Assembly (NCBI GenBank): GCA_028684915.1
Contig: JAQUEZ010000023.1
Location: 1-52,417 of the forward strand
Reading direction: 5' to 3'
DNA: 52,417 nt
Source: Desulfobulbus sp.
GTDB taxonomy: Bacteria > Desulfobacterota > Desulfobulbia > Desulfobulbales > Desulfobulbaceae
The position numbers and the translations under genes were made by a program. The notes beneath the pieces were generated by a model, which saw only the letters and a program-made list of their open reading frames with translations, was not told where the DNA came from and did no database searches. Every line of letters begins with the position of its first letter. Within the stretch, counting starts at the first letter, position 1. Below are positions 52,110 through 52,417 of this stretch, piece after piece.

Positions 52110-52417
52110 ATGGATCTGGAATCCCTCAAAGAGCGGTTTTATGAGATGGTGGCCCCCAGCATCCCCAATGAGTGGGATGTGGAAGAAGCTCTTGAGCCGC
52201 TGGTCACAGATGAAACCAATTATATTGAGGATATATTCTCTCAGATTCCTGCTATTTGGCCGGTTTCCCATTCCTTATGCTTTGCCTATCTCAATGCCGC
52301 CGGACCAGCCTTGTGTTGTCTGGCGCTGGATGAATTGTCCCTGTGGGTCCATACCCTGCTCGACCGTTACGAAACCGGTGGTCTGCGGGCTGCCCAACTC
52401 TTCATGGAGAATGTGGA
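52110..52417 (+). CDS. Probable VWA-domain partner of the NorQ-type ATPase (partial)
   Basis: The frame from ATG 52110 stays open to the window end for 102 codons: MDLESLKERFYEMVAPSIPN, then helical sequence with SHSLCFAYLNAAGPALCC. From memory this resembles the helical N-terminus of CbbO/NorD-type activation proteins. The VWA domain itself would lie beyond the window, so the assignment rests on the NorQ-type neighbour. Confidence 0.6.
   Translation, partial: MDLESLKERFYEMVAPSIPNEWDVEEALEPLVTDETNYIEDIFSQIPAIWPVSHSLCFAYLNAAGPALCCLALDELSLWVHTLLDRYETGGLRAAQLFMENV

Noticed and set aside
1..52417. CRISPR array
   Set aside because: No set of short direct repeats with regular unique spacers was seen. 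The repeat family is scattered over 50 kb and inverted in places.
1..52417. tRNA or rRNA genes
   Set aside because: TPsiC-arm-like strings such as GGTTCGATCC near 41140 are not embedded in a cloverleaf and lie within a gene leader.

Overview
The window looks like chromosomal DNA of an anaerobic Desulfobacterota bacterium, most likely a sulfate- or sulfur-metabolising member of the Desulfobulbales. This is an inference from three things: the gene families (monocluster ferredoxins of the Desulfovibrio type, an ADP-forming acyl-CoA synthetase fused to an acetyltransferase, the thiSGHFE-C operon, hybrid sensor kinases, sigma-54 regulators), the roughly 50 percent GC content, and the dispersed intergenic repeats. 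No rRNA, tRNA or CRISPR array was seen.

Layout. 1-5.4 kb is an eroded accessory zone: the tail of a probable transposase, a truncated membrane gene, a ruined AraC-family regulator, a 242-bp element with inverted ends, several copies of a dispersed repeat, an intact CPA1 antiporter and a ruined LysE-family exporter. 5.4-13.4 kb holds housekeeping genes (NudC, a YaiI-family protein, an ABC-F ATPase, malate synthase A, TrmO, an old yellow enzyme). 13.4-15.8 kb is a compact predicted nitric-oxide response unit: a NorR-like activator divergent from a cupin-ferredoxin pair that has a near-consensus sigma-54 promoter. 15.9-18.3 kb is a cold/RNA-chaperone group (small basic protein, CspA, DEAD-box helicase, RRM protein). 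18.5-26 kb carries a broken iron-sulfur gene, a stand-alone Lrp ligand domain, a ferredoxin, the acyl-CoA synthetase/GNAT fusion, and a universal-stress-protein gene overlapping a P-type ATPase whose motifs resemble Na+,K+-ATPase. 26-37.5 kb is signalling and envelope: two large hybrid histidine kinases, a chemoreceptor with a CZB domain, two lipoproteins (one FlgO-like) and LexA.

37.5-42.7 kb is a thiamin operon (thiS-thiG-thiH-thiF-thiE-thiC, minus strand) with a visible promoter, TPP riboswitch and intrinsic terminator. One copy of the dispersed repeat lies inside the operon between thiG and thiH. 42.7-48.4 kb holds a SleB-like hydrolase, an Nfu scaffold, RecD2, FolD, two tiny coupled genes and an outer-membrane phospholipase A. 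48.5-52.4 kb has a PHP phosphoesterase with an NtrC-type regulator, then a MoxR/NorQ-type AAA+ ATPase and the start of its probable partner protein, cut by the window end.

The most unusual signals are the repeat family (five clear copies of about 90-165 bp plus one in reverse orientation and one fragment), the NorR/sigma-54 cupin-ferredoxin unit, and the P2C-like ATPase. No strong evidence of a wholly new multigene system was found.
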